Assembly: GCA_046542995.1 (NCBI GenBank)
Contig: JBKHAH010000002.1
Location: forward strand, 1-64,000
From: Perlabentimonas sp046542995
Lineage (GTDB): Bacteria > Bacteroidota > Bacteroidia > Bacteroidales > Tenuifilaceae
DNA length: 64,000 nucleotides
Reading direction: 5' to 3'
Position numbers and translations under genes: made by a program. The notes beneath the pieces were generated by a model. It saw nothing but the letters and a program-made list of their open reading frames with translations. It ran no database searches and was not told the origin of the DNA. Shown here piece by piece: positions 36,606-44,545 of the stretch (its first letter is position 1; every line of letters starts with the position of its first letter).

Positions 36606-36628
36606 AGAACCCACACTACAAAAATATT

Positions 36629-36652
36629 AAGGGGCCACATGCCCCTTTTTTT
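36629..36652 (+). terminator. Intrinsic terminator after infB
   Basis: AAGGGGC (36629-36635), a CACAT loop, GCCCCTT (36641-36647), and a T-run to 36652 form a clean hairpin-T-tract, ending the rimP-nusA-infB operon before lepA. Confidence 0.85.
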
Positions 36653-36742
36653 AAATACGTTTCTAGGGCATGCAGTTTATATTCAAACTATCCAATTATT
36701 CTTCATTTTTAAATATCTTTACGCTCCAAATATAAAGTAAGT

Positions 36743-38530
36743 ATGAACAACATTCGTAATTTCTGTATTATTGCACACATTGACCATGGCAAGAGCACCC
36801 TGGCCGATAGGCTGCTTGAACTTACTAACACTTTCTCAGGTAAAAAACAGCAGGAGCAGGTACTTGACAGTATGGAGCTTGAACGAGAGAAAGGCATAAC
36901 CATTAAGAGCCATGCCATACAGATGGATTATGAATTAAACAACCAGAAGTACGTCCTAAACCTTATTGACACTCCCGGCCACGTTGACTTCTCATACGAG
37001 GTTTCAAGAGCAATCGCATCCTGTGAGGGAGCCCTTCTAATAGTAGATGCCACCCAGGGCATACAGGCACAAACCATATCAAACCTTTACCTGGCCATTG
37101 GTCACGACCTTGAAATAATCCCCGTAATCAACAAGATTGATATGGATGCAGCCATGGTGGATGATGTTAAGGAGCAAATTGTTGAACTAATTGGTTGCGA
37201 CAACGAAGATATTATTGCCACAAGCGCAAAAACCGGACAGGGGGTTGAGGATGTTCTAAAGGCTATTGTTAAAAGAGTACCGCCCCCAAAAGGCAACCCC
37301 AATGAGCCGCTTCAAGCGCTCATATTCGACTCTGTGTTTAACTCATTCCGCGGGATAATTGCATACTTTAAGGTTTTTAACGGAACCATCAAAAAGGGCG
37401 ATAGAGTGAAATTCTTCAACACCAACCGCGAGTACGATGCCGATGAGGTAGGAATACTCCGCCTAAGTATGATTCCTAAAGAATCAATAAGCGCTGGCGA
37501 TGTGGGTTACATCATATCAGGCATCAAGAACTCTTCTGAGGTGAAGGTTGGTGATACCATAACACACGTAGATAGGCCGTGCGATAAAGGAATTGCCGGA
37601 TTTGAAGATGTTAAGCCCATGGTGTTTGCAGGGTTGTACCCAGTAGAATCCGATGATTACGAAGACCTTAGAGCTTCGCTTGAAAAATTAAAACTCAACG
37701 ATGCATCGCTTACGTATGAGCCAGAGAGCTCGCTGGCGTTGGGGTTTGGCTTCAGGTGCGGATTTCTTGGGCTCCTTCACATGGAGATTGTTCAGGAACG
37801 CCTTTACCGTGAATTCGACATGGATGTAATTACCACCGTACCCAACGTATCTTTTAATGTTTTTACCAATAAAGGGGAGGTAATTGAAATACATAACCCA
37901 AGCGGATTGCCTTCACCAAACCTTATTGACAGGATAGAAGAACCTACGATAAAAGCTCAAATTATTACCAATAGCGATTCGCTTGGAGCCGTAATGAAAC
38001 TCTGTATTGAGAAGCGTGGCGAACTCCAAAATCAGGTGTTCCTAACTACCGATAGGATTGAGCTAACCTTCATTATGCCCCTCTCAGAAATTGTTTTCGA
38101 TTTCTACGACAAGTTAAAATCCCTCTCGAGGGGTTACGCATCCCTTGATTACCATATGAAAGGGTACCAAACAGCAAATTTGGTTAGGCTGGATGTGCTG
38201 CTTAACGGTGAGATTGTTGATGCCCTCTCAAGCCTCATACACAGGGATTACGCCTATCCGTTCGGACGCCGGATGTGCGAGAAGCTCAAGGAGCTTATTC
38301 CTCGTCAGCAGTTCGACATTGCGGTTCAGGCAGCGATTGGCACCAAGGTAATTGCACGTGAAACAATTAAGGCTTTGCGTAAAGATGTAACCGCCAAGTG
38401 TTACGGTGGTGACATTACCCGTAAAAGGAAACTGATTGAGAAGCAGAAGAAGGGTAAGAAAAGAATGCGTCAGGTAGGCAATGTTGAGGTACCTCAACAA
38501 GCTTTCCTTGCAGTACTAAAAATGGACTAA
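36743..38530 (+). CDS. lepA: Elongation factor 4 (LepA)
   Basis: 595 residues. GTPase core: AHIDHGKSTLADRLL (G1), DTPGHVDF (G3), NKIDMDAA (G4); followed by the EF-G-like domains and the LepA-specific C-terminal domain (GGDITRKRKLIEKQKKGKKR ending). LepA is a ribosome-associated GTPase that acts in initiation or assembly and protects translation under ionic stress. A partial -7 (TATCTTTA) lies ~25 bp before the ATG. Convergent with the GH16-like gene 64 bp away. Confidence 0.97.
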   Translation: MNNIRNFCIIAHIDHGKSTLADRLLELTNTFSGKKQQEQVLDSMELEREKGITIKSHAIQMDYELNNQKYVLNLIDTPGHVDFSYEVSRAIASCEGALLIVDATQGIQAQTISNLYLAIGHDLEIIPVINKIDMDAAMVDDVKEQIVELIGCDNEDIIATSAKTGQGVEDVLKAIVKRVPPPKGNPNEPLQALIFDSVFNSFRGIIAYFKVFNGTIKKGDRVKFFNTNREYDADEVGILRLSMIPKESISAGDVGYIISGIKNSSEVKVGDTITHVDRPCDKGIAGFEDVKPMVFAGLYPVESDDYEDLRASLEKLKLNDASLTYEPESSLALGFGFRCGFLGLLHMEIVQERLYREFDMDVITTVPNVSFNVFTNKGEVIEIHNPSGLPSPNLIDRIEEPTIKAQIITNSDSLGAVMKLCIEKRGELQNQVFLTTDRIELTFIMPLSEIVFDFYDKLKSLSRGYASLDYHMKGYQTANLVRLDVLLNGEIVDALSSLIHRDYAYPFGRRMCEKLKELIPRQQFDIAVQAAIGTKVIARETIKALRKDVTAKCYGGDITRKRKLIEKQKKGKKRMRQVGNVEVPQQAFLAVLKMD

Positions 38531-38594
38531 TTATTTAAATAACTATATTCTGGTTCTGATTGGAAATGGTGAAAAACACCTAACTTCTCATGCT

Positions 38595-40061
38595 CTACCT
38601 CTCTCTCCAGCACTTAACCCAGTCCACCTCAAGCAATGCTGGTAGATTGGTCTCGTTGGCATCGTCGGTAACGCCCGATGAAATTACTAGGTACACAGGG
38701 CTTTCGGGCAGATACTGACTGGTTTCCATGTATGGAACGCCATTAATTTTCCAAATAATTTTATCCTGAAGCCAATCAATCCCCAGTATAAAAAAACCTG
38801 AACTAATGTTAAAACCGCTCAATGCTGTTTTAACTGAGCTGGGTTTCTTGCTGCTTCCGTTTTGCCAGTACAACGAACTTTTATAGGATGAACCCTTGGC
38901 ATCCTTCCTGAGCACATCAATATGGGGCAGCATGGCATCTCCCACAAGCCAAAATGCGTGGTAAACACCAGGCGTATTGCTAAATTTCAATTTGGCCTCA
39001 AACCTACCATTCTTCTGTCTGAATGCTTGACCTGTATTAATAATGCCAGAGGTATATTGGAAAGATTTTGGTACAAAACCATACTTCTTATCCCAAGCCA
39101 ACCCTTCTGCATTCTGCTTTTGGGTTTTTATTCTAAGTACACTGTCGGCCATCTCAATATTATCCGTATCCGGATAAAAATGCTTGTCGTTTGCCAGTGA
39201 GTAGCTCTTGTTAAGCAATGCCTCGCCCCAAAAGTAGCGTGTAATCCAGCTCTTTGTATCTAGCGCATCCTGATCAAAATCATCTTGGAAGGAGAGCTCC
39301 CAGCGCTTTATCTCATCAAATTTTGTTGTATTTTCCAAGCTATTAAACCAAACGATTTTACTTGATTTTTTTAGCTCCTCGTACTCCTTAAGCTTTTGGT
39401 AAGCATCAGACTTTTCAAACTTAGTTTTTGATTTTAGGTAGCTCCTTCTCTCAGCAAATTCTTCTGAACCAATATAGCTTTCCAGCTCTAAATACTTCTC
39501 AATGGTTTCAGAATTTTCTAATTCAAAATAATCAATAAAGGGCTGCCAGTTTTTGAGTTTGAGGTACTTCCTGAGCTGCTTATCCTTTTTTAGATTTTTA
39601 AATTCTAACTCCTTGTGAAACTCTTCCGTTTTATTCTTCTTGTGCTCTGCCCTATGAGCAGTATAGTCAGGCGACTCAACAAAATCCTTAAGCTCCTTGA
39701 ATTTAACAGGTTTTCCTGTTAGTTCAAAAGCTTTAAAATCTTCAAGCTCCTTAGAGTTCTTCACTCGTAAGTAATTTTTGATAGGCTTGCTTTTACTAAG
39801 CTTCTTATACTCCAACTCCTTTAGCTGCTCCTCCGAATTCGGATACTTCAAAAGGCGTAACTCTTCCTTTACACGCTGTAGTTCGCCAGAGTCAACAAAT
39901 TCTTTTAACTCAATATACCTTTTGTATTCTGGAGTATTAGTAAACTGTTTGTACTGTTCGTATTCTTCTCGGAGCGCCTTATCATGCGCCTCAAGAACTT
40001 CAGTTTTTGGTATTTTCCCAAAAATCTTTTTTGCTGTAAAACGGAGTTTTAAGAATGCCAT
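38595..40061 (-). CDS. Helical-repeat protein with a catalytically dead GH16-like domain
   Basis: 488 residues with no signal peptide or membrane segment. Residues ~49-255 hold three ~70-residue charged helical repeats that share ELK-(D/E)-(F/Y)-(V/I)-x-S, later LK(K)(S/D)K-x-(I/L), then Y-L-x-x-K-N. Residues ~256-488 resemble the concanavalin-type GH16 fold (FQDDFDQDALDTKSWITRYFW, RFEAKLKFSNTPGVYHAFWL, FFILGIDWLQDKIIWKINGV, LEVDWVKCW). The GH16 box ExDxxE is replaced by HIDVLR (His380, Asp382, Arg385), so both catalytic Glu are absent. It starts 26 bp after a SiaC-family gene and is probably co-transcribed. It is more likely a cytoplasmic binding protein than a glycosidase. Confidence 0.75.
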   Translation of the reverse strand: MAFLKLRFTAKKIFGKIPKTEVLEAHDKALREEYEQYKQFTNTPEYKRYIELKEFVDSGELQRVKEELRLLKYPNSEEQLKELEYKKLSKSKPIKNYLRVKNSKELEDFKAFELTGKPVKFKELKDFVESPDYTAHRAEHKKNKTEEFHKELEFKNLKKDKQLRKYLKLKNWQPFIDYFELENSETIEKYLELESYIGSEEFAERRSYLKSKTKFEKSDAYQKLKEYEELKKSSKIVWFNSLENTTKFDEIKRWELSFQDDFDQDALDTKSWITRYFWGEALLNKSYSLANDKHFYPDTDNIEMADSVLRIKTQKQNAEGLAWDKKYGFVPKSFQYTSGIINTGQAFRQKNGRFEAKLKFSNTPGVYHAFWLVGDAMLPHIDVLRKDAKGSSYKSSLYWQNGSSKKPSSVKTALSGFNISSGFFILGIDWLQDKIIWKINGVPYMETSQYLPESPVYLVISSGVTDDANETNLPALLEVDWVKCWRER

Positions 40062-40087
40062 GGGTTTGACCTATTGGTAAGTTATGT

Positions 40088-40468
40088 TTATCGATGGTGA
40101 GCAATAAATTTAAAAGGCACTTTAATATTTTCTGAATAGTCCTCCCCCGCTTCAATCATATCCTCATCATCCTCCAAATAATGCCATTGCACCTCAACTT
40201 CAAATCCATTACGGTGAATATCTCTAAACTTTTCCAAAAGTTTTAAAATCATTTTTGAAGAGGAGGTGTTATAGTACTCAAGGTTAAAAACTATCTTGGT
40301 TTTATCGTTCGGGTTTTTAGCATATTCATCAAACCAGGAGAGAATGGGATTATAGAATGTAGCCACATCCTCAGGCAAAGAGTTTCCAGAAAATTCAAAC
40401 ACACTATTCTCTTTATCAAGAATAACCTTTGGCGTTTCATTCGTGGGCTCAATCACTATCTTTTCCAT
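40088..40468 (-). CDS. SiaC-family regulatory phosphoprotein (DUF1987), copy 1
   Basis: 126 residues of the DUF1987/SiaC family. The motif LEYYNTSSSKMILKLLEKF is the family core; Thr68 lies in NTSS, at the position that is phosphorylated in Pseudomonas SiaC. SiaC-type proteins switch partners according to phosphorylation set by a kinase (SiaB) and a PP2C phosphatase (SiaA), but neither is in this window. The C terminus is acidic (EDDEDMIEAGED). It precedes the GH16-like gene by 26 bp and has its own -7 box at 40549-40556. Two more copies are at 62.4-63.3 kb. Confidence 0.9.
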   Translation of the reverse strand: MEKIVIEPTNETPKVILDKENSVFEFSGNSLPEDVATFYNPILSWFDEYAKNPNDKTKIVFNLEYYNTSSSKMILKLLEKFRDIHRNGFEVEVQWHYLEDDEDMIEAGEDYSENIKVPFKFIAHHR

Positions 40469-40548
40469 GGTTAATTTGATTGGTTAATACTTTGAAATAA
40501 CAAGCTAGGTATTCACCCCAATATTTTTTATACCATTCCTTCTATATA

Positions 40549-40556
40549 CAAAGGTA
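40549..40556 (-). promoter_or_regulatory. Promoter of the SiaC copy 1/GH16-like unit, -7 element
   Basis: On the minus strand this is TACCTTTG, a perfect -7 box. The leader before the SiaC ATG at 40468 would be about 75 nt. No clear -33 match is visible 19 bp upstream. Confidence 0.5.
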
Positions 40557-40676
40557 ACGAAAAAGTGTTTACTTAGTTGCTTTTTGTATGATAATTAAAA
40601 GGCAACAAAAGAAAAAAACTGGACTAATGCCCTATTGCACTATTTTTTTGATTTTACTGTAAGAATTCAGTTTTGG

Positions 40677-41378
40677 TTATGGTTCTGATAGAAGCTTAAA
40701 CCCTTTCCCCCTAACATTAATTATTTCTACGTTAGGATCGTCACTAAGGTACTTGCGTAGCTTTGTAATGTAAACATCCATGCTTCTAGCATTAAAGTAA
40801 CTGTCGTCAATCCAAATGGTTTTCAGAGCAAAGTTCCTATCAAGTACGGAGTTCTTATTAATGCATAGGTATTTAAGGAGTTCTGACTCCTTGGTGGTTA
40901 AACGCTTCACCTTATCACCAAGGGTAAGTGTCTGCTTTGTTACATCGAAGTCAAACTTGCCAATTTTAAATGAACTATTCTCACTACCAGCCAAACCGCT
41001 ATTCCTGGTTCTTCTTAAAATAGCCTCAATACGTACCAGCAACTCTTCTATGCTAAATGGCTTGGTCATGTAATCATCGGCTCCAAGATTAAACCCTTCC
41101 AGTACGTCTTCCTTCATGGATTTTGCTGTAAGGAAAAGAATGGGCATAGCACTATTAATCATGCGTATCTCCTTAGCAAGGGTAAAGCCATCTTTTAAAG
41201 GCATCATAATATCGAGAATACAGATATCGTAATGGTTGTTTTTAAACCCCTTGAATGCCTTCTCTCCATCCTTAAACAGATCTGTATCGTACCCCTTTGC
41301 TTGTAAGTACTCTTTTAAGAGTAGCCCTAAGTTCTCATCGTCTTCTGCAAGTAGTACTCTTATTTTTGGATTTTCCAT
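40677..41378 (-). CDS. rprY: OmpR-family response regulator, RprY-like
   Basis: 233 residues. The receiver domain has the acidic pair AEDDEN (Asp13/14), the phospho-acceptor Asp56 in ILDIMMP, the Thr in FLTAK (~84) and Lys in TKPF (~106). The C-terminal winged helix is of OmpR/PhoB type (TTKESELLKYLCINKN, DVYITKLRKYLSDDPNVEIINVRGKGFKL). Spacing and sequence resemble Bacteroides RprY. The gene follows the histidine kinase gene by 11 bp, so they form one operon. See the TTAA repeats at 43034-43057, a possible binding site. Confidence 0.9.
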   Translation of the reverse strand: MENPKIRVLLAEDDENLGLLLKEYLQAKGYDTDLFKDGEKAFKGFKNNHYDICILDIMMPLKDGFTLAKEIRMINSAMPILFLTAKSMKEDVLEGFNLGADDYMTKPFSIEELLVRIEAILRRTRNSGLAGSENSSFKIGKFDFDVTKQTLTLGDKVKRLTTKESELLKYLCINKNSVLDRNFALKTIWIDDSYFNARSMDVYITKLRKYLSDDPNVEIINVRGKGFKLLSEP

Positions 41379-41389
41379 ATCTAAATCAT

Positions 41390-42991
41390 TTAGTCTATTG
41401 AATTATTATCGTTTGGACCCTTTAGTGGAAGATAAAAGGTGAAGAGACTTCCTTGTCCAACTGTGCTTTCTACCCAAATCTTTCCACCATGCTCCTCAAT
41501 AATCTTTTTTACATAGCATAATCCCAACCCAAAGCCCTTCACGTTGTGCAAGTTTCCCGTTGGAACACGATAGAATTGCTCAAAAATACGTTTCTGATTA
41601 TCACGGCTTATGCCTATGCCATTGTCTTTTACTGCAAGAATTATGCCTTTTGTTGCATTTTTAGTTGTAACTACAATTTTTGGTCTTCCTTGCCTGTACT
41701 TTAGTGCATTATCTAGTAGGTTATTAACAACATTTGTAACATGAACTTCATCGGCAATTATTATTGAGGTTTTGGCATTTAGCTCGGTTACCAGCTCTCC
41801 CTCGGAGTTCTGAAGCTGAATAGTGAACGAGCGGGCCACATTCTCAACTACTTTATGAATGTCTACCTCTTTGAGTTTGAGTTTAAGCTTGGTTTTCTCA
41901 AAAATTGCCATCTGTAGAACTTTCTCAACCTGTAAACCGAGCCTTTTACTCTCCTCGGTTATAACACCTCCTAAATGACCTGCCCTTTTGTTCTCATCGG
42001 GTATCGACTTGTCATTAAGCATCTGTGCAGCCAAGGAAATGGTTGATATGGGGGTTTTTAGCTCGTGTGTCATGTTGCTTACAAAGTCGCTCTTAATTTC
42101 GGACAGCCTCTTCTGCTTAAATATAATAGCAATGGTAACGGTAAAACTAAAAATTATGATAATTGTAAGAAGAAAGGTAGTGATTGTCATCCATCCTAAA
42201 GAACCAAGCACGTATGCTTTTTGGTTGGGAAAAGAAATGGTGAGGTAGAACTTTTTTGAAAAGAAATCGTTGGGAAAAAGTTTAGCGCGAAGTGGCTTAG
42301 CTGAGTTGAAACTAAACTCGTTAGTCTGATAAACGGTACTATCGCTCTCGCTTGCTACTCTATACTCGAATTGTGTTGATATCCCCAAGCGCGAAAACTC
42401 ACTTTGAATAATCGTATCAAGTACTTCTTTCGGTATTCGCTCCTCTATGGGAAGATCAATGCGTACAAGCTTATCCACAATGTTCTCAACAAAAACCGTT
42501 TTGTTTATCAACCGCTCATCAAGTGAAATATTAAAGCTTAATTCAGGGTTTCGGCTTGCCTCATTAACAGGACGAACATCCCAAATATTCTTATCTATCT
42601 CAGTAAATTTTAAGGAGTCAAAACCTGTAATTTTTGAAACAGAGGGAATGCGAAGCGTATCAAGATTTGACAGGGTAAAAACATGCTGATCTTTTTGCTG
42701 CGTTCTAATACCACCCCTGGTCCGGTTTACGGTACTTAAATGGTAGGTTAACTTTGGTGAGGTTTTTTTTCCGGAGGATGCGTAGGGGGTAATCTCATCG
42801 ATAACCTGTACTACTGTTTCTTGACGCTCAACTTCTTTTATAACCTGATTTAAGGCCAGCTTTGCCGTTTGCCAAAACTGTTCATCTTTTATTTCAACGG
42901 CTATGGTTACCCATTTAGACTGAACAAATATCAACCCAATGGTTGCCAAAGATATCAACCCCGTTAAAATCCAAATTGTGCTTCGTCTCAT
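41390..42991 (-). CDS. rprX: Sensor histidine kinase, RprX-like
   Basis: 533 residues from the ATG at 42991; a GTG six codons upstream is open but gives a less regular start, and a promoter -7 box lies in between. Two membrane helices (~6-22 and ~266-290) enclose a ~240-residue periplasmic sensor. The H-box NMTHELKTP (His309) and the N, G1 (DNGIGI) and F/G2 (GFGLGLCYVKKI) boxes mark a HATPase_c kinase. It phosphorylates the response regulator encoded 11 bp downstream. The periplasmic domain matches no domain I can name. Confidence 0.9.
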   Translation of the reverse strand: MRRSTIWILTGLISLATIGLIFVQSKWVTIAVEIKDEQFWQTAKLALNQVIKEVERQETVVQVIDEITPYASSGKKTSPKLTYHLSTVNRTRGGIRTQQKDQHVFTLSNLDTLRIPSVSKITGFDSLKFTEIDKNIWDVRPVNEASRNPELSFNISLDERLINKTVFVENIVDKLVRIDLPIEERIPKEVLDTIIQSEFSRLGISTQFEYRVASESDSTVYQTNEFSFNSAKPLRAKLFPNDFFSKKFYLTISFPNQKAYVLGSLGWMTITTFLLTIIIIFSFTVTIAIIFKQKRLSEIKSDFVSNMTHELKTPISTISLAAQMLNDKSIPDENKRAGHLGGVITEESKRLGLQVEKVLQMAIFEKTKLKLKLKEVDIHKVVENVARSFTIQLQNSEGELVTELNAKTSIIIADEVHVTNVVNNLLDNALKYRQGRPKIVVTTKNATKGIILAVKDNGIGISRDNQKRIFEQFYRVPTGNLHNVKGFGLGLCYVKKIIEEHGGKIWVESTVGQGSLFTFYLPLKGPNDNNSID

Positions 42992-42996
42992 ATCAG

Positions 42997-43004
42997 CAAA
43001 AATA
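42997..43004 (-). promoter_or_regulatory. Histidine kinase operon -7 element
   Basis: On the minus strand the sequence is TATTTTTG, a perfect TAnnTTTG box lying only 5 bp upstream of the ATG at 42991. Transcription would begin at or next to the start codon, so the mRNA may be leaderless. A -33 box is not recognisable, which fits control by an activator bound upstream. Confidence 0.55.
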
Positions 43005-43033
43005 AACACTTTAAATGGCGGTAATGTAAGGTC

Positions 43034-43057
43034 TTAACAGTGTTTAACACACCTTAA
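43034..43057 (-). promoter_or_regulatory. Three TTAA boxes at exact 10-bp period upstream of the kinase operon
   Basis: TTAA occurs at 43034-43037, 43044-43047 and 43054-43057, each in a 10-bp unit with CA or AG flanks. OmpR-type regulators typically bind direct repeats spaced by a helical turn, and the repeats lie ~30-53 bp upstream of the -7 box, so RprY-like autoregulation is plausible. Confidence 0.55.
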
Positions 43058-43080
43058 AGCCTATTAGCTTGTTTTACCTG

Positions 43081-43206
43081 TATATTTGTAAGTGTTAATT
43101 CATTCTTACATCTCCACATTTATGGAGAATCTACTAAGAGTGTTTTTTCATAGGTTTAAGGTTTTAGGGTTAATGCAGGCGGGGTGGTTCCCGCCTGTAT
43201 GTTTTT
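43081..43206 (+). ncRNA. Candidate small RNA or 28-residue peptide gene with terminal hairpin
   Basis: TATATTTG (43081-43088) is a perfect plus-strand -7 box. Downstream are TCTCCA/TGGAGA (43111-43116 and 43123-43128) and then CAGGCGGG / CCCGCCTG (43176-43183 and 43190-43197), which precedes TATGTTTTT. The transcript would be ~110 nt. It contains an ATG at 43122 that opens a 28-codon frame, stopping at 43208, and running through the hairpin. No annotated gene lies on this strand nearby. I cannot tell whether it acts as RNA or peptide, or whether the -7 is fortuitous. Confidence 0.4.
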
Positions 43207-43288
43207 AAAACGGTTTTGAATTCTTCATGAATTTGTTTTACTCCTTTTTAGAATGTTGGAGAAAAAGAGTGCTTCTGAATAATTCAGA

Positions 43289-43687
43289 TTAGTATAAATG
43301 ATTAAGAGCATTTAGCCCCTTCACAATCTTTGCATCTAGAAGTATAACAGCATTTACAGAGTCTATCCGTTTTAGCTCCGTTACAAATTTCTGCCTACCA
43401 CTATCCGTCAATCCACCTGCCTCTTTTAAGATATAGTCAACATTTTTGAGTGTTGGAATAAGTGTTGAGCCATCGCTTAGTCTGTTTCTAATTAGGAAAA
43501 CAGTCCTGTCCCTCTGCACAGGAAAATCCACCTTATTAACCTTCACCGTCTCACCCTCACTAAAACTCGCAGATAATTTTGCATTGATTAGCCATGCGAA
43601 TTTATGCATTGGTTCCGGGCATGAAATAGCATAATAATAATGGCTAGCATCCTGCGGCATCTGTAGCTTAACTCGCATTTTCTTCAT
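43289..43687 (-). CDS. IPExxxVDY family protein
   Basis: 132 residues. The family is named from a conserved IPExxxVDY motif, seen here as IPTLKNVDY (Glu replaced by Thr) near residue ~82. The rest is a compact alpha/beta protein without signal peptide. The function is unknown, but in Bacteroidota the gene is regularly near rnc-fabF-acpP, as here: it is the last gene, 67 bp after rnc. The N terminus starts MKKMRVKLQM, and the first ATG is used. Confidence 0.85.
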   Translation of the reverse strand: MKKMRVKLQMPQDASHYYYAISCPEPMHKFAWLINAKLSASFSEGETVKVNKVDFPVQRDRTVFLIRNRLSDGSTLIPTLKNVDYILKEAGGLTDSGRQKFVTELKRIDSVNAVILLDAKIVKGLNALNHLY

Positions 43688-43754
43688 GCTCGGTACTATA
43701 TTAAGGAGATTAAGGATTGGGGGGCAAGTTAAAAAACTTAATTAATAATCCGAG

Positions 43755-44540
43755 CTAGTTCTGCCATTTTAAAGCTTCGGGCTCTACCTTTTGGCTCGGT
43801 ATTGGAACAATATCTATCCTTTCAAGTGCAACCATGGATGCGTTTTGCTCCGCCTCCTTTTTGGATGAACCATATCCTGTTCCAAGTAATTTACTGTTTA
43901 GTAAAACTTTTGACTCAAAATGTGGGGTTAACTTGTCTTTCGCTTCACACTCAATGCTATTAAACTGAATGGTGAACTTGTGCTTTTGCGCCAGCTCAAT
44001 AATTTTGCTCTTGTAATCGGTTTCGGTTGACTGGAGGGCTCTAAGGTCGATATGCTTATCAAAGATACATCTAGCTATCCATCTAGCAGTTTTATTATAC
44101 CCCAAATCCAGATACATCGCACCTATAAATGCTTCCAAAGCGTCGCCAAAGATATGCTTTTGCGTTGATAGGTTTTTTGCCTGGGTAACAACCAGATCAT
44201 CTAGCCCAATTGATAAAGCTATCGCATTAAGGCTTTGCCTACTTACTATGCGCGAACGCATTTTAGTAAGGAAGCCCTCATCTCTGTTCGGGAAGCTGGT
44301 GAATAGAATCTCTGAAATAATCGCATCAAGAACGGAATCGCCCAGATACTCTAAGCGTTCATTATTAACTTTCTTTTGGCTTGAAACTATTGTTGATGCT
44401 GATTTATGGGTTAGAGCAACTTTATACAATTCAAGATTACTGGGCTTAAATTCAAAAGCATCCTTTAACCGATTAAAAAAATCTTTATCGGATTTATCAA
44501 GATGTTTATTAACGCTCCTAATGAATTTAAAAAAATTCAC
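43755..44540 (-). CDS. rnc: Ribonuclease III
   Basis: 261 residues. The catalytic domain (~1-155) contains the signature NNERLEYLGDSVLDAIISEI and the second acidic cluster GDALEAFIGAMYLDLG, followed by a double-stranded RNA-binding domain (~170-245). It cuts double-stranded RNA in rRNA processing and RNA decay. The start codon is GTG: no ATG occurs between the fabF stop, 5 bp upstream, and the conserved domain. Third gene of the acpP-fabF-rnc operon. Confidence 0.96.
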   Translation of the reverse strand: MNFFKFIRSVNKHLDKSDKDFFNRLKDAFEFKPSNLELYKVALTHKSASTIVSSQKKVNNERLEYLGDSVLDAIISEILFTSFPNRDEGFLTKMRSRIVSRQSLNAIALSIGLDDLVVTQAKNLSTQKHIFGDALEAFIGAMYLDLGYNKTARWIARCIFDKHIDLRALQSTETDYKSKIIELAQKHKFTIQFNSIECEAKDKLTPHFESKVLLNSKLLGTGYGSSKKEAEQNASMVALERIDIVPIPSQKVEPEALKWQN

Positions 44541-44545
44541 ACTAA

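Noticed and set aside
38595..40061. Active GH16 beta-glucanase
   Set aside because: The catalytic ExDxxE motif is missing both Glu residues and there is no secretion signal.
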